Assembly: GCA_021733705.1 (NCBI GenBank)
Contig: JAIPKF010000002.1
Coordinates: 1 to 25,851 of the forward strand
Length of the DNA stretch: 25,851 nt
Direction of reading: 5' to 3'
From: Chthoniobacterales bacterium
GTDB lineage: Bacteria; Verrucomicrobiota; Verrucomicrobiia; Chthoniobacterales; UBA6821
Positions 7,513 to 14,137 of the stretch are shown in pieces. Position numbers and translations under genes: made by a program. Numbering within the stretch: position 1 is the stretch's first letter; every line of letters begins with the position of its first letter. The notes below the pieces were generated by a model. It was not told the origin of the DNA and did not search any database. It saw only the letters and a list, made by a program, of their open reading frames with translations.

Positions 7513-8101
7513 AACCGCTCGAATTAATTCTACTATTACCCGTGAGGATAGAAAAAAAAAATGGGGTCATCATGGCGCTGTAATCTGGTTTACTGGACTC
7601 TCTGGATCAGGGAAATCGACCTTGGCCCTTGGACTAGAAGCACGATTACACACCCAAGGAATTGCCACTTGTATTCTCGATGGAGACACTCTTCGTAATG
7701 GCCTCTGCTCCGACCTCGGATTCTCGGCTAGGGATCGAAAAGAAAATATTCGACGCACCGGTGAGGTAGCAAAACTTTTTGCAGAGGCAGGCTTTATTGT
7801 GATAGGCGCTTTAATTTCCCCCTTTCGTGAAGACCGAGAGAGCGTACGTCACTCTTGTGTGCGGGATCATATTTCTTTTATAGAGGTCTTCGTGGATGCT
7901 CCTTTGGAGATCTGTGAGAGCCGTGATCCTCGAGGACTTTATGCCCGAGCGCGTTCTGGTGAGATTATTGATTTTACTGGTATCGATTCCCCTTACGAAA
8001 TTCCAGAGCATCCTGATTTGCGTCTGCTTACAAATCAATGCTCGAGTTTAGAAGCAATCGAGGAGCTTTATCACTTTGTTCAAGAGTGGCTTTTTCATTA
8101 A
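7496..8101 (+). CDS. cysC: Adenylyl-sulfate kinase (APS kinase)
   Basis: CysC phosphorylates APS to PAPS, the donor for sulfate reduction or sulfation. The 201-residue protein has the P-loop GLSGSGKST (34-42), the substrate motif DGDTLRNGL, then FSARDRKENIRR and the ISPFREDRE segment, all typical of the family. The ATG at 7496 lies inside the cysN end, giving a 17-bp overlap that suggests translational coupling; an earlier in-frame GTG at 7451 would add 15 residues and is less likely. Neither PAPS reductase nor a sulfotransferase is encoded here, so the fate of PAPS is open. The stop codon TAA (8099-8101) is formed by the first bases of a repeat element, so the last residues of the protein border that insertion; the length is still normal. 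Confidence 0.96.
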   Translation: MKADPKTARINSTITREDRKKKWGHHGAVIWFTGLSGSGKSTLALGLEARLHTQGIATCILDGDTLRNGLCSDLGFSARDRKENIRRTGEVAKLFAEAGFIVIGALISPFREDRESVRHSCVRDHISFIEVFVDAPLEICESRDPRGLYARARSGEIIDFTGIDSPYEIPEHPDLRLLTNQCSSLEAIEELYHFVQEWLFH

Positions 8102-8280
8102 CCCGGATATTTCATACCAATCTACTACGGAGGCCGGGAAGCCAGATGGATGCTGGGTTGAGCTCGAAGTTCTCCTCAGGCAGTATGTACTCATACAGCC
8201 GTCGTCAGACTTCATCGCTCGCCTTACCCCATCAGCCTTCGCGGCCTCCTCGTCACGATCAGTATGAAATATGCGGGCTA
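8098..8280. repeat. Dispersed intergenic repeat, near-intact full-length copy (copy C1)
   Basis: This is the best complete copy, about 180 bp. The left end is TTAACCCGGATATTTCATAC and the right end GATCAGTATGAAATATGCGG followed by GCTAAA, so the two ends are inverted repeats of about 20 bp with few differences. The interior is visibly richer in G and C than the flanking genes and contains a small hairpin, GTATG-TACT-CATAC. It lies directly at the cysC stop codon in the convergent cysC/permease junction and is joined head-to-tail to copy C2. Confidence 0.9.
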
Positions 8281-8377
8281 AAGGCAGTCTCCACCGCGGT
8301 CTCCCGACTGCCGGTGGTTTCTGCATCAGGATTCGCGGCGCCTCGCGACGAATCAGTATGAAATATGCGGGCTAAAA
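8281..8377. repeat. Dispersed repeat, second tandem unit with interleaved complementary segments (copy C2)
   Basis: This 97-bp unit ends in the same right end as C1: the 25 bases from ATCAGTATG to GCTAAA are identical at 8258-8282 and 8352-8376. Its interior has GGCAGTC (8283-8289), CCACC (8291-8295), GACTGCC (8306-8312) and GGTGG (8313-8317), an A-B-A'-B' arrangement. Next comes an imperfect hairpin with arms GATTCG (8330-8335) and CGAATC (8349-8354). It ends at the stop codon of the convergent permease gene. Confidence 0.85.
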
Positions 8378-9559
8378 TTATTTTTCAAATGCTATTTTTC
8401 CCCAAACATAGCGACGTAGAATCACAATCAACGATGCTGTTAGAGGGACCGCAAGAAGAGCTCCAAGAAGACCTCCAAGAATAATGCTCCAAGTAAATAC
8501 AGAAAGGATCACAACAATAGGATGCAATCCTACCGATTGTCCTACAATCTTTGGTGAGATAAAAATTCCATCAACATTATTGGCAACAAGAAAAATAATA
8601 GTGACAAGTAGAGGATGCCACCAATCACCAAACTGTGCCGCAGCAATAAGTACAGCAGGGATCCAGCAGATGATGATACCAGCGTAAGGGATGAGTCCAA
8701 GAACACCGACCATCAGGCCCAACAAAGCTGCGAAATCGAGATGCACAAAGATCATCAATGCAACTGCAATAAGGGCACCATCAACGAGGCTTACCATCAG
8801 TTGACCTCTAAAAAAAAAGATAATTGTATTATTAATCTCTAACAAAAGAGAGACAATCTCATCTTTAAAATGAGAAGGTGGAAGAGGAAGATAATTACTC
8901 CAGTTCTCCTTGATTGAGGGGCTTTCGAGTAGGAAAAAAAAGAGAAGTATCGGTACTAAAATGAGGCTAATGAGCGTTCCAAAAATTCCGAAAACACCTC
9001 CAATGCTACTTTTTACAAGGTGGCCCAAGGCTTCGACGATGGTTGGAATCTTTTGCTGAAGCCATGTGATTCCTTCGGTGATGAGGTTAACGCTATAATC
9101 GTGGATTTTATCTAACTCAGTTAGCGGAACATTCATACTGCGAGATTGAGTAGCTTCCATAAAATGATTTATAAAATTGGCACTCGCACCCACAAGATTC
9201 TGGACATGTAGGCTGTAGGCAGGAAGGTTTTTAATGAAAGAACTTCCCTGGCGTTGGAGAGAGGGAGCAATCCAAAAAATAATACCTACGAGAAAAAGGG
9301 TAAAAACAACAAAGACTGCTATCACGCTTGTAGTCCTAGGAAGACGATAATGACATAACCAGGTAACAACGGGATTAAGGAGGTATGCTAAAATAGAGGC
9401 AATAGCAATGGGCATTAGTACTGGTTGAAAAAGTCGAATGCCCTCAAAAAGAATCCATCCAATGCCAAGTGCTATGGAGAAAATAACCACTCCAGCAAAT
9501 GCAGTTAAAGCATTCCAGCAAAAGCGGCGTTGAAATGAAGTGGGATATTCCTGGTTCAT
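8378..9559 (-). CDS. AI-2E/PerM (YdiK-type) family membrane permease
   Basis: The 393-residue integral membrane protein has the family arrangement: two or three N-terminal helices (with LMPIAIASILAYLLNPVV), a helical soluble insert (about 105-190), then a block of helices. Recognisable conserved stretches are FGTLISLILVPILLFFFL, LLGLMVGVLGLIPYAG, and NNVDGIFISPKIVG followed by GLHPIVVIL. Members have been linked to export of autoinducer-2 and to Na+/H+ exchange; the substrate here is unknown. The ATG at 9559 (MNQEYPTSFQ) is preferred, because the longer frame from 9607 draws its first residues from an upstream repeat copy. The gene is convergent with cysC, and its stop lies against repeat C2. 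Confidence 0.9.
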   Translation of the reverse strand: MNQEYPTSFQRRFCWNALTAFAGVVIFSIALGIGWILFEGIRLFQPVLMPIAIASILAYLLNPVVTWLCHYRLPRTTSVIAVFVVFTLFLVGIIFWIAPSLQRQGSSFIKNLPAYSLHVQNLVGASANFINHFMEATQSRSMNVPLTELDKIHDYSVNLITEGITWLQQKIPTIVEALGHLVKSSIGGVFGIFGTLISLILVPILLFFFLLESPSIKENWSNYLPLPPSHFKDEIVSLLLEINNTIIFFFRGQLMVSLVDGALIAVALMIFVHLDFAALLGLMVGVLGLIPYAGIIICWIPAVLIAAAQFGDWWHPLLVTIIFLVANNVDGIFISPKIVGQSVGLHPIVVILSVFTWSIILGGLLGALLAVPLTASLIVILRRYVWGKIAFEK

Positions 9560-9592
9560 AAAATTAATTTCAGGGCTCAATAGTAATAGCTC

Positions 9593-9770
9593 ATTCGAAT
9601 ATTTCACACTAAATCTATTACGACTTGTGGAAAGCTCATCATTGCTGCGTTGGTCTCGAATTGTGATTGGGGCGGTATTTGCACATACAGCCCAAGATCA
9701 CAATCCTTCGCCCGCCTTGTACTCATAAGCTTTGTACGGGGCCACATAACGATTTATTATGAATATTCGT
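9593..9770. repeat. Dispersed intergenic repeat, decayed full-length copy (copy D)
   Basis: The ends are TTCGAATATTTCACACT on the left and TTATTATGAATATTCGTG on the right, degenerate inverted repeats of the family end. The interior (TTGTGGAAAGCTCATCATT, TCACAATCCTTCGCC) closely matches the copy at 17681. It aligns more loosely with the fresher copy at 25735, and many G and C positions have become A or T. It occupies most of the gap between brnQ and the permease gene. Confidence 0.85.
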
Positions 9771-9842
9771 GATGGGTGAGAATTTCAAAAAGGAAAATAT
9801 ATTTTTACGATAGACCTTTTTGATTCTTTCTTACGCTTGTTT

Positions 9843-10997
9843 TTACTCCCAATCACTACTTTCAGGTTTCATTGTAATAGAAAGAGCTTGGTGCTTATGG
9901 AGCTTCCACAACTTATCTACAATATTCCAAAGAGTATAAATAATCAAAATGGGGTAGATAATTTGGATTATTGGAGAAAGTGTTTTCATGATTCCTGAAA
10001 AACCAAGGTTTGCCATGCAAGCAGTGATGATACTGGTGATCATTAATGAGGTAAGATAATTCAATCGGCCCTCAAATAGATCCTTATGCAGATACATTGC
10101 AAAAACTGCTGTTAAAGAAATGGCTGTAGCAAAACAAGAAACGGCAACCGTAATATTTGCAAATAAACCTCCCTGAGGACCTAATACTTGGAGAGCTAAG
10201 GAACTAAAAATATCTCCTCTATCAACATGAGAGAGCTCTTTTCCATGTGAAAAGGCAACAATACAAAAACCGGTATAAACAAGACCTAGAAGAACTCCTC
10301 CAAGTAAACTTGACCCAATACCTAATTTAATAATTGCCCACGAATCCTCTCTCTTTTCAGGATTCATTCCGTGGCGCAGCCCGCTAACAATGAGTCCGGA
10401 TAGACAAATGATGGCAATGAGGTCACAGGTTCCATAGCCTGATAAAAGTCCATGAGTGAAGCCTTCTAATTTTGTAAAATCAGCGGGAATGGAGGCTGCA
10501 GGGCTTACAAGTCCTTTGACAATTAGAATAAATAACAAAATTATTTTTAAAGGCCCAAAAAATCGGCCTAACAGATCCACAATAATATTATTTTTAATAG
10601 TGCAGAGAAAAATGAGTATTGCGCTGAGAACAGCAAAAAATAATAAATTGAGAGAAGGAACATGCATCCTGCAAGAGGCATAAGAGATCGTAATACATCT
10701 AGGAATAACACCAAAAGGTCCTATGAGTAACATACAGACTAGAATAATGATAAAAGAGGGGATTTTGCCAAGTGGGGCTAAAAGCAATTTGTAATCTCCA
10801 TGGCTTAACATCGTCGAAAAAAGCCCCAACAAAGGAACAACAACTGCTGTTAATATAAACCCTATCAATCCCCAGAAAAGTTGATTGCCTGAATCTCTTC
10901 CTAAAATTAATGGGAAAATGACATTGCCGGAGCCAAAGAGCATGGCGAACATGGCAAGCCCCGTGATGAAAACTTTTCTAATTTGAGTAAATAACAT
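9843..10997 (-). CDS. brnQ: Branched-chain amino acid carrier BrnQ, downstream paralogue
   Basis: BrnQ (LIV-II family) carries Leu, Ile and Val into the cell with Na+ or H+. The 384-residue protein has about 11-12 membrane helices. It shows the family start with MLFGSGNVIFPLILGRDSGN (about 20-39), an unwound-helix region, and a C-terminal HALS-type tail ending KPESSDWE. The product is close to the paralogue at 11288, especially in the first 70 residues and at the C-terminus, and diverges in between. Family members are often 430-450 residues long; this compact form resembles the short chlamydial proteins. The start ATG at 10997 has no Shine-Dalgarno sequence. The gap to the upstream paralogue is 290 bp and holds a hairpin and a partial repeat, so it may have its own promoter. 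Confidence 0.92.
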   Translation of the reverse strand: MLFTQIRKVFITGLAMFAMLFGSGNVIFPLILGRDSGNQLFWGLIGFILTAVVVPLLGLFSTMLSHGDYKLLLAPLGKIPSFIIILVCMLLIGPFGVIPRCITISYASCRMHVPSLNLLFFAVLSAILIFLCTIKNNIIVDLLGRFFGPLKIILLFILIVKGLVSPAASIPADFTKLEGFTHGLLSGYGTCDLIAIICLSGLIVSGLRHGMNPEKREDSWAIIKLGIGSSLLGGVLLGLVYTGFCIVAFSHGKELSHVDRGDIFSSLALQVLGPQGGLFANITVAVSCFATAISLTAVFAMYLHKDLFEGRLNYLTSLMITSIITACMANLGFSGIMKTLSPIIQIIYPILIIYTLWNIVDKLWKLHKHQALSITMKPESSDWE

Positions 10998-11108
10998 GAT
11001 GTGTGTGTAATAAAAAAATGGAATTTTACTTAGGAGTGAGATTTGGTCTCTTCACAATGGCTCCAAGGTAAAAATAGATGAAGTAAAGTATATTATTATG
11101 CAAAATAA

Positions 11109-11158
11109 ATGGTCCCCAATAAGATCATTAAAAATGAAATCTCAGGGACCATCTTTTT
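11109..11158. terminator. Hairpin between the two brnQ genes, likely terminator
   Basis: ATGGTCCC (11109-11116) and GGGACCAT (11145-11152) are perfect 8-bp inverted arms with a 28-nt AT-rich loop. On the plus strand CTTTTTAT follows; on the minus strand TTATTTTG follows. On the minus strand it could end the brnQ transcript from 11288 or act as a leader structure 110 bp upstream of the second brnQ. The loop is longer than in typical terminators. Confidence 0.5.
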
Positions 11159-11195
11159 ATGCTAGTGGTAGTTTAATTTTTTTTAGACCAAATCC

Positions 11196-11260
11196 TTAGC
11201 CAGGATATTTCATACTGATCGTGACGAGGAGGACGCGAAGGCTGATGGGTCAAGCCATAT
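11196..11260. repeat. Dispersed intergenic repeat, 5' fragment (copy E)
   Basis: TAGCCAGGATATTTCATACTG followed by GATCGTGACGAGGA and GCGAAGGCTGATGGG matches the C1 copy read on the opposite strand for about 60 bases with few changes, then stops. The second end is missing. It lies 28 bp beyond the brnQ stop at 11288. Confidence 0.85.
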
Positions 11261-11287
11261 CTTCTATTTCGATTCAGGTTTTTAGGA

Positions 11288-12445
11288 TTACTCTCCCCAA
11301 TCACTACTCTCGGGTTTCATTGTGATGGAAAGAGGCTGATGTTTTTTTAGTTTCCATAGTTTATCTATGATATTCCAAAGAGTGTAGAGGATGAGAAGAG
11401 GGTAGATAACTTGAATCATAGGAGACAATAGACTCATGATGCGACTGAAGCCGAGATTAGTAACACATGCAGTGATGATACATGTAATAACAAGTGCTGT
11501 TGTGTAGTTCAGACATCCTCTAGATAAATCTTTATGAAGATACATTGCAAAAATAGCTGTCAAAGAAATAGCCGTTGCCAAACAAGAAATAGCTACTGTG
11601 ATGTTGGCAAGAAGCCCTCCTTTTTGTCCTAAGATGATTACTGCTATTGTACTAAAAATAGTGCCTCGTTCAATATTAGCTATTTCTTGTCCGTGAAATC
11701 CAGCGACAATACAAAAACCGGCATAGACTAAAGCTAGGAGTATTCCTCCAATGAGACTTGCTTGCACTCCTAAGATGATAATAGCCCATGAGTCTTTTCT
11801 TTTTTCAGGGTGCATGCCTTTGCGCAGGCTACTAATAATGAGGCCGGCAAGAAAAATAGTTCCTAGTAAATCACAAGTCCCATAGCCTGAAAGAAGTCCA
11901 TTTGAGAAGCTTTCTGCTTTTGTTAAATGTGATGCAATCAAAGTGGATGGAGTCAAAAGCCCTTTGATGATCAAAGAAAGTAGCAAAATAATTTTCAATG
12001 GCCCAAAAAAACGACCTAATAAATCAATAATTAAATTGTTCTTTATGGTACAGAGAAAAATAAGTGCTGCACAAAAGGTACCAAAAAAAAATAAATCAAC
12101 AGATGGAAAATGCATCTTGATAGCTGCATGAGAAATCACAATACAACGTGGAATAAGAGCAAATGGTCCTAAAAGAACCATAGAAATTAAAATAATAACA
12201 AAAGATGCGATTTTGCCCAATGGTGCTAAGAGTATTTTATAGTCACCATGGCTTAGCATCGTTGAAAAGAAACCTAAAAGAGGAACGACAACTGCCGACA
12301 AAAGAAATCCGAGTAGTCCCCAAAAAAGTTGATTACCGGAATCTCTTCCTAATATTAAAGGAAAAATAACATTACCAGAGCCAAAGAGCATCGCGAACAT
12401 AGCGAACCCAGTGATGAGGATTTTCTTAACTTCCGTTAATGACAT
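11288..12445 (-). CDS. brnQ: Branched-chain amino acid carrier BrnQ, upstream paralogue
   Basis: This 385-residue LIV-II type carrier has the same layout as its neighbour: MLFGSGNVIFPLILGRDSGN near the start, STMLSHGDYK in the next loop, LCTIKNN and DLLGRFFGPLKIILL in the middle, and the tail SITMKPESSDWGE. It is a tandem duplicate of the 9843 gene. The two agree nearly residue for residue in the N-terminal 70 positions and differ more in the centre, so substrate preference may have shifted. Function is uptake of branched-chain amino acids by family; the exact specificity is unknown. It starts with ATG at 12445 without a Shine-Dalgarno sequence, and a candidate promoter lies at 12458-12485. 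It is divergent from the secreted protein gene at 12665. Confidence 0.92.
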   Translation of the reverse strand: MSLTEVKKILITGFAMFAMLFGSGNVIFPLILGRDSGNQLFWGLLGFLLSAVVVPLLGFFSTMLSHGDYKILLAPLGKIASFVIILISMVLLGPFALIPRCIVISHAAIKMHFPSVDLFFFGTFCAALIFLCTIKNNLIIDLLGRFFGPLKIILLLSLIIKGLLTPSTLIASHLTKAESFSNGLLSGYGTCDLLGTIFLAGLIISSLRKGMHPEKRKDSWAIIILGVQASLIGGILLALVYAGFCIVAGFHGQEIANIERGTIFSTIAVIILGQKGGLLANITVAISCLATAISLTAIFAMYLHKDLSRGCLNYTTALVITCIITACVTNLGFSRIMSLLSPMIQVIYPLLILYTLWNIIDKLWKLKKHQPLSITMKPESSDWGE

Positions 12446-12457
12446 GAGGGGAATAAT

Positions 12458-12485
12458 AATGTAAAAGGCTTCATTTATCTATCAA
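12458..12485 (-). promoter_or_regulatory. Candidate sigma-70-type promoter of the upstream brnQ
   Basis: On the minus strand TTGATA (12485-12480) and TACATT (12463-12458) are spaced by 16 bp, matching 5 of 6 and 4 of 6 consensus bases. An 8-bp arm CAACGATA (12483-12490) overlaps the -35 box and is complementary to TATCGTTG at 12558-12565. Confidence 0.3.
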
Positions 12486-12664
12486 CGATATGATGGAGAC
12501 GAGCTATTCGTTCTCAGCAGAGAGATTATCAAAAAATAAAATCACCTTGAGTGCGTTTATCGTTGGCACTACTTCTTTCATTTAAGAAGCTGTTATTTGT
12601 TAATTTTTTGAGGAATTAAACCAACCATCTAGCTCCCATTGAACTCCGAGAGATATATCGATTC

Positions 12665-13225
12665 ATGAAAACCCTTGCCAGGATATTTTTTAGAAAAAAA
12701 ACAGGGCTAGCCCTGCTTATTTTCTATGCTGCTACCGTTGAAGTGCAGGCTGTTCCAGTGCATCATGAGATTAAAGTTCCACTCGGCTTTGCATGGGGTG
12801 ACTCTATTGAAAGACTTGAGGAAATGGCACGGCCTGGCGGATTTTCTATTACACATCGAGAAGAGGTGGCAGGAAAAACGATCATAACGGTACGTGGACT
12901 TCTTGGAGCAGCACTTCAAGAAAATCTTTTTGTTTTCCAAAAAAATAGTCTTATTGAAATCGAATACCGTTATGGTGATCCCTCTTGGAGTACGCAGCAG
13001 TATCAAGATTTTTTTGATTCGTTTCGAAGAATGTACGATGCAAAGTATGGAGTTGGAACTCAACTTATCCGTGTAAATTCCAAAAAACAGAATGAGCTCA
13101 TTATTTCCTGTGCTGGGTATCAGTGGAGAGACTCTTCCTGTATCTTAGACCTTTTTAACTATAGTGCAGAGCAATCAGAAGAGCGTTGCTACCGATTAGT
13201 AAGTCTGCATTATAAGGCCCCATAG
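12665..13225 (+). CDS. Secreted protein of unknown function
   Basis: The 186-residue product starts with a typical signal peptide: basic MKTLARIFFRKK, a hydrophobic core GLALLIFYAA, and a likely cleavage site after VQA (about residue 29). The mature part of about 157 residues is mixed alpha/beta, with GFAWGDSIERLEEM near its start, a VRGLLG turn, a tyrosine-rich DFFDSFRRMYDAKYG helix and two late cysteines. The 'FAWGDS' opening, short length and secretion recall small periplasmic proteins of unknown function, but I do not recognise the family and assign no function. It starts with ATG and is divergent from brnQ. The stop codon TAG (13223-13225) is the first part of a repeat element, in the convergent junction with nth. 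Confidence 0.75.
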   Translation: MKTLARIFFRKKTGLALLIFYAATVEVQAVPVHHEIKVPLGFAWGDSIERLEEMARPGGFSITHREEVAGKTIITVRGLLGAALQENLFVFQKNSLIEIEYRYGDPSWSTQQYQDFFDSFRRMYDAKYGVGTQLIRVNSKKQNELIISCAGYQWRDSSCILDLFNYSAEQSEERCYRLVSLHYKAP

Positions 13226-13296
13226 CCTGGATATTTAATACCAATCACCTACGGAAGCCGGGAAGCCAGATGGATACTGCGTTAGTCGGCATTGAT
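13222..13296. repeat. Dispersed intergenic repeat, partial copy (copy F)
   Basis: ATAGCCTGGATATTTAATACC followed by AATC, CTACGGA and GCCGGGAAGCCAGATGGAT matches the left part of C1 over about 65 bases. The element ends within a few bases of the nth stop, so it fills the whole convergent gap between the secreted-protein gene and nth. Confidence 0.85.
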
Positions 13297-13297
13297 T

Positions 13298-13966
13298 TTA
13301 GAGTCCTATTTTGGTAAGAAATTTTTCTGCACTTGGGCAAAGAGAATGTAACTCACAATTGTAGCAATCCGGATTACGGGCACGACAACGTCTTCTTCCA
13401 TGCCAAATGAGCCAATGACTTAGGATTCCCCAATCCTTCTTCTTAAAGAGTTTCATCAGGTCCTGTTCTATCTTTACAGGTTGTTCCTCAGATGTGAGTC
13501 CGAGACGTAGAGCGAGTCTTTTTACATGCGTGTCGACCACAATACCCTCATGCGTATGAAAGGCATTACTTAAAACTACATTAGCAGTTTTTCTTCCAAC
13601 ACCAGGAAGAGCTGAGAGTTCTTCGAGCGATTTTGGAACAATTCCTTGATGCATGCTTAAAAGCACTATGGCTGTTTTGCGAATAGCTGTTGCTTTATTG
13701 CGAAAAAAACCTGTTGAATGAATGATTGTTTCCAATTCTTGTTGGGAAATATCAGCATAATCTTGAACGTTCTGACATCGTTGAAAAAGCAAAGGAGTGA
13801 CTTTATTAACCCGAACGTCAGTGCATTGAGCTGAGAGAATTGTAGCAACAAGAAGCTGTAGAGGATTCTTGTAATCAAGCTCACAGTAGGCATCTGGATA
13901 AACAAAACTAAGTTTTTTTCTCAATGCTTCTGCCCTTTTATGAAGACTTATTTCCTTCTTGTTCAC
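13298..13966 (-). CDS. nth: Endonuclease III (DNA glycosylase/AP lyase)
   Basis: Nth removes oxidised pyrimidines and cleaves abasic sites in base excision repair. The 222-residue protein has the helix-hairpin-helix with catalytic Lys126 (LPGVGRKTANVV), catalytic Asp145 (VVDTHVKRL) and a [4Fe-4S] cluster with the exact spacing C-x6-C-x2-C-x5-C (Cys194, 201, 204, 210). The early stretch ILSAQCTDVRVNKV is also typical. Length is normal (about 211 in E. coli). It is divergent from nusA, with 171 bp between the starts, and convergent with the secreted protein gene. There is no sign of co-transcription with other repair genes. Confidence 0.97.
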   Translation of the reverse strand: MNKKEISLHKRAEALRKKLSFVYPDAYCELDYKNPLQLLVATILSAQCTDVRVNKVTPLLFQRCQNVQDYADISQQELETIIHSTGFFRNKATAIRKTAIVLLSMHQGIVPKSLEELSALPGVGRKTANVVLSNAFHTHEGIVVDTHVKRLALRLGLTSEEQPVKIEQDLMKLFKKKDWGILSHWLIWHGRRRCRARNPDCYNCELHSLCPSAEKFLTKIGL

Positions 13967-14029
13967 GATAGATTATCTTTGCAAAGTATTTTTAAATGAA
14001 GAATAGCTTTATGAATCCTTGGTTCTTGA

Positions 14030-14058
14030 TTGACCATTTGTCAAGAGGGCTTCATATT
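14030..14058 (+). promoter_or_regulatory. Candidate promoter of the nusA-infB operon
   Basis: TTGACC (14030-14035) and CATATT (14053-14058) are spaced by 17 bp, matching 5 of 6 and 4 of 6 consensus bases, about 80 bp before the nusA ATG. The -35 box is part of a small inverted repeat TTGAC-CATTT-GTCAA (14030-14044). Confidence 0.45.
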
Positions 14059-14137
14059 CATCAACTCTCCATTCGTTTTTGTGAATGAGAGCAGTCCTCT
14101 TTTCTTCGACACAATTACTACGAGAAATTACTAAGTT

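Noticed and set aside
8038..8361. Three open frames across the composite repeat (8038-8361, 8048-8326, 8076-8267)
   Set aside because: They arise from stop-poor GC-rich repeat sequence and overlap the cysC end; parts of the same peptide would recur at each repeat copy, which is typical of spurious repeat translations.
9560..9607. Longer N-terminus of the permease (MKYSNELLLL...)
   Set aside because: The extra codons come partly from the decayed repeat end (GTGTGAAATATTCGAA on the minus strand) and precede the family-typical start at 9559.
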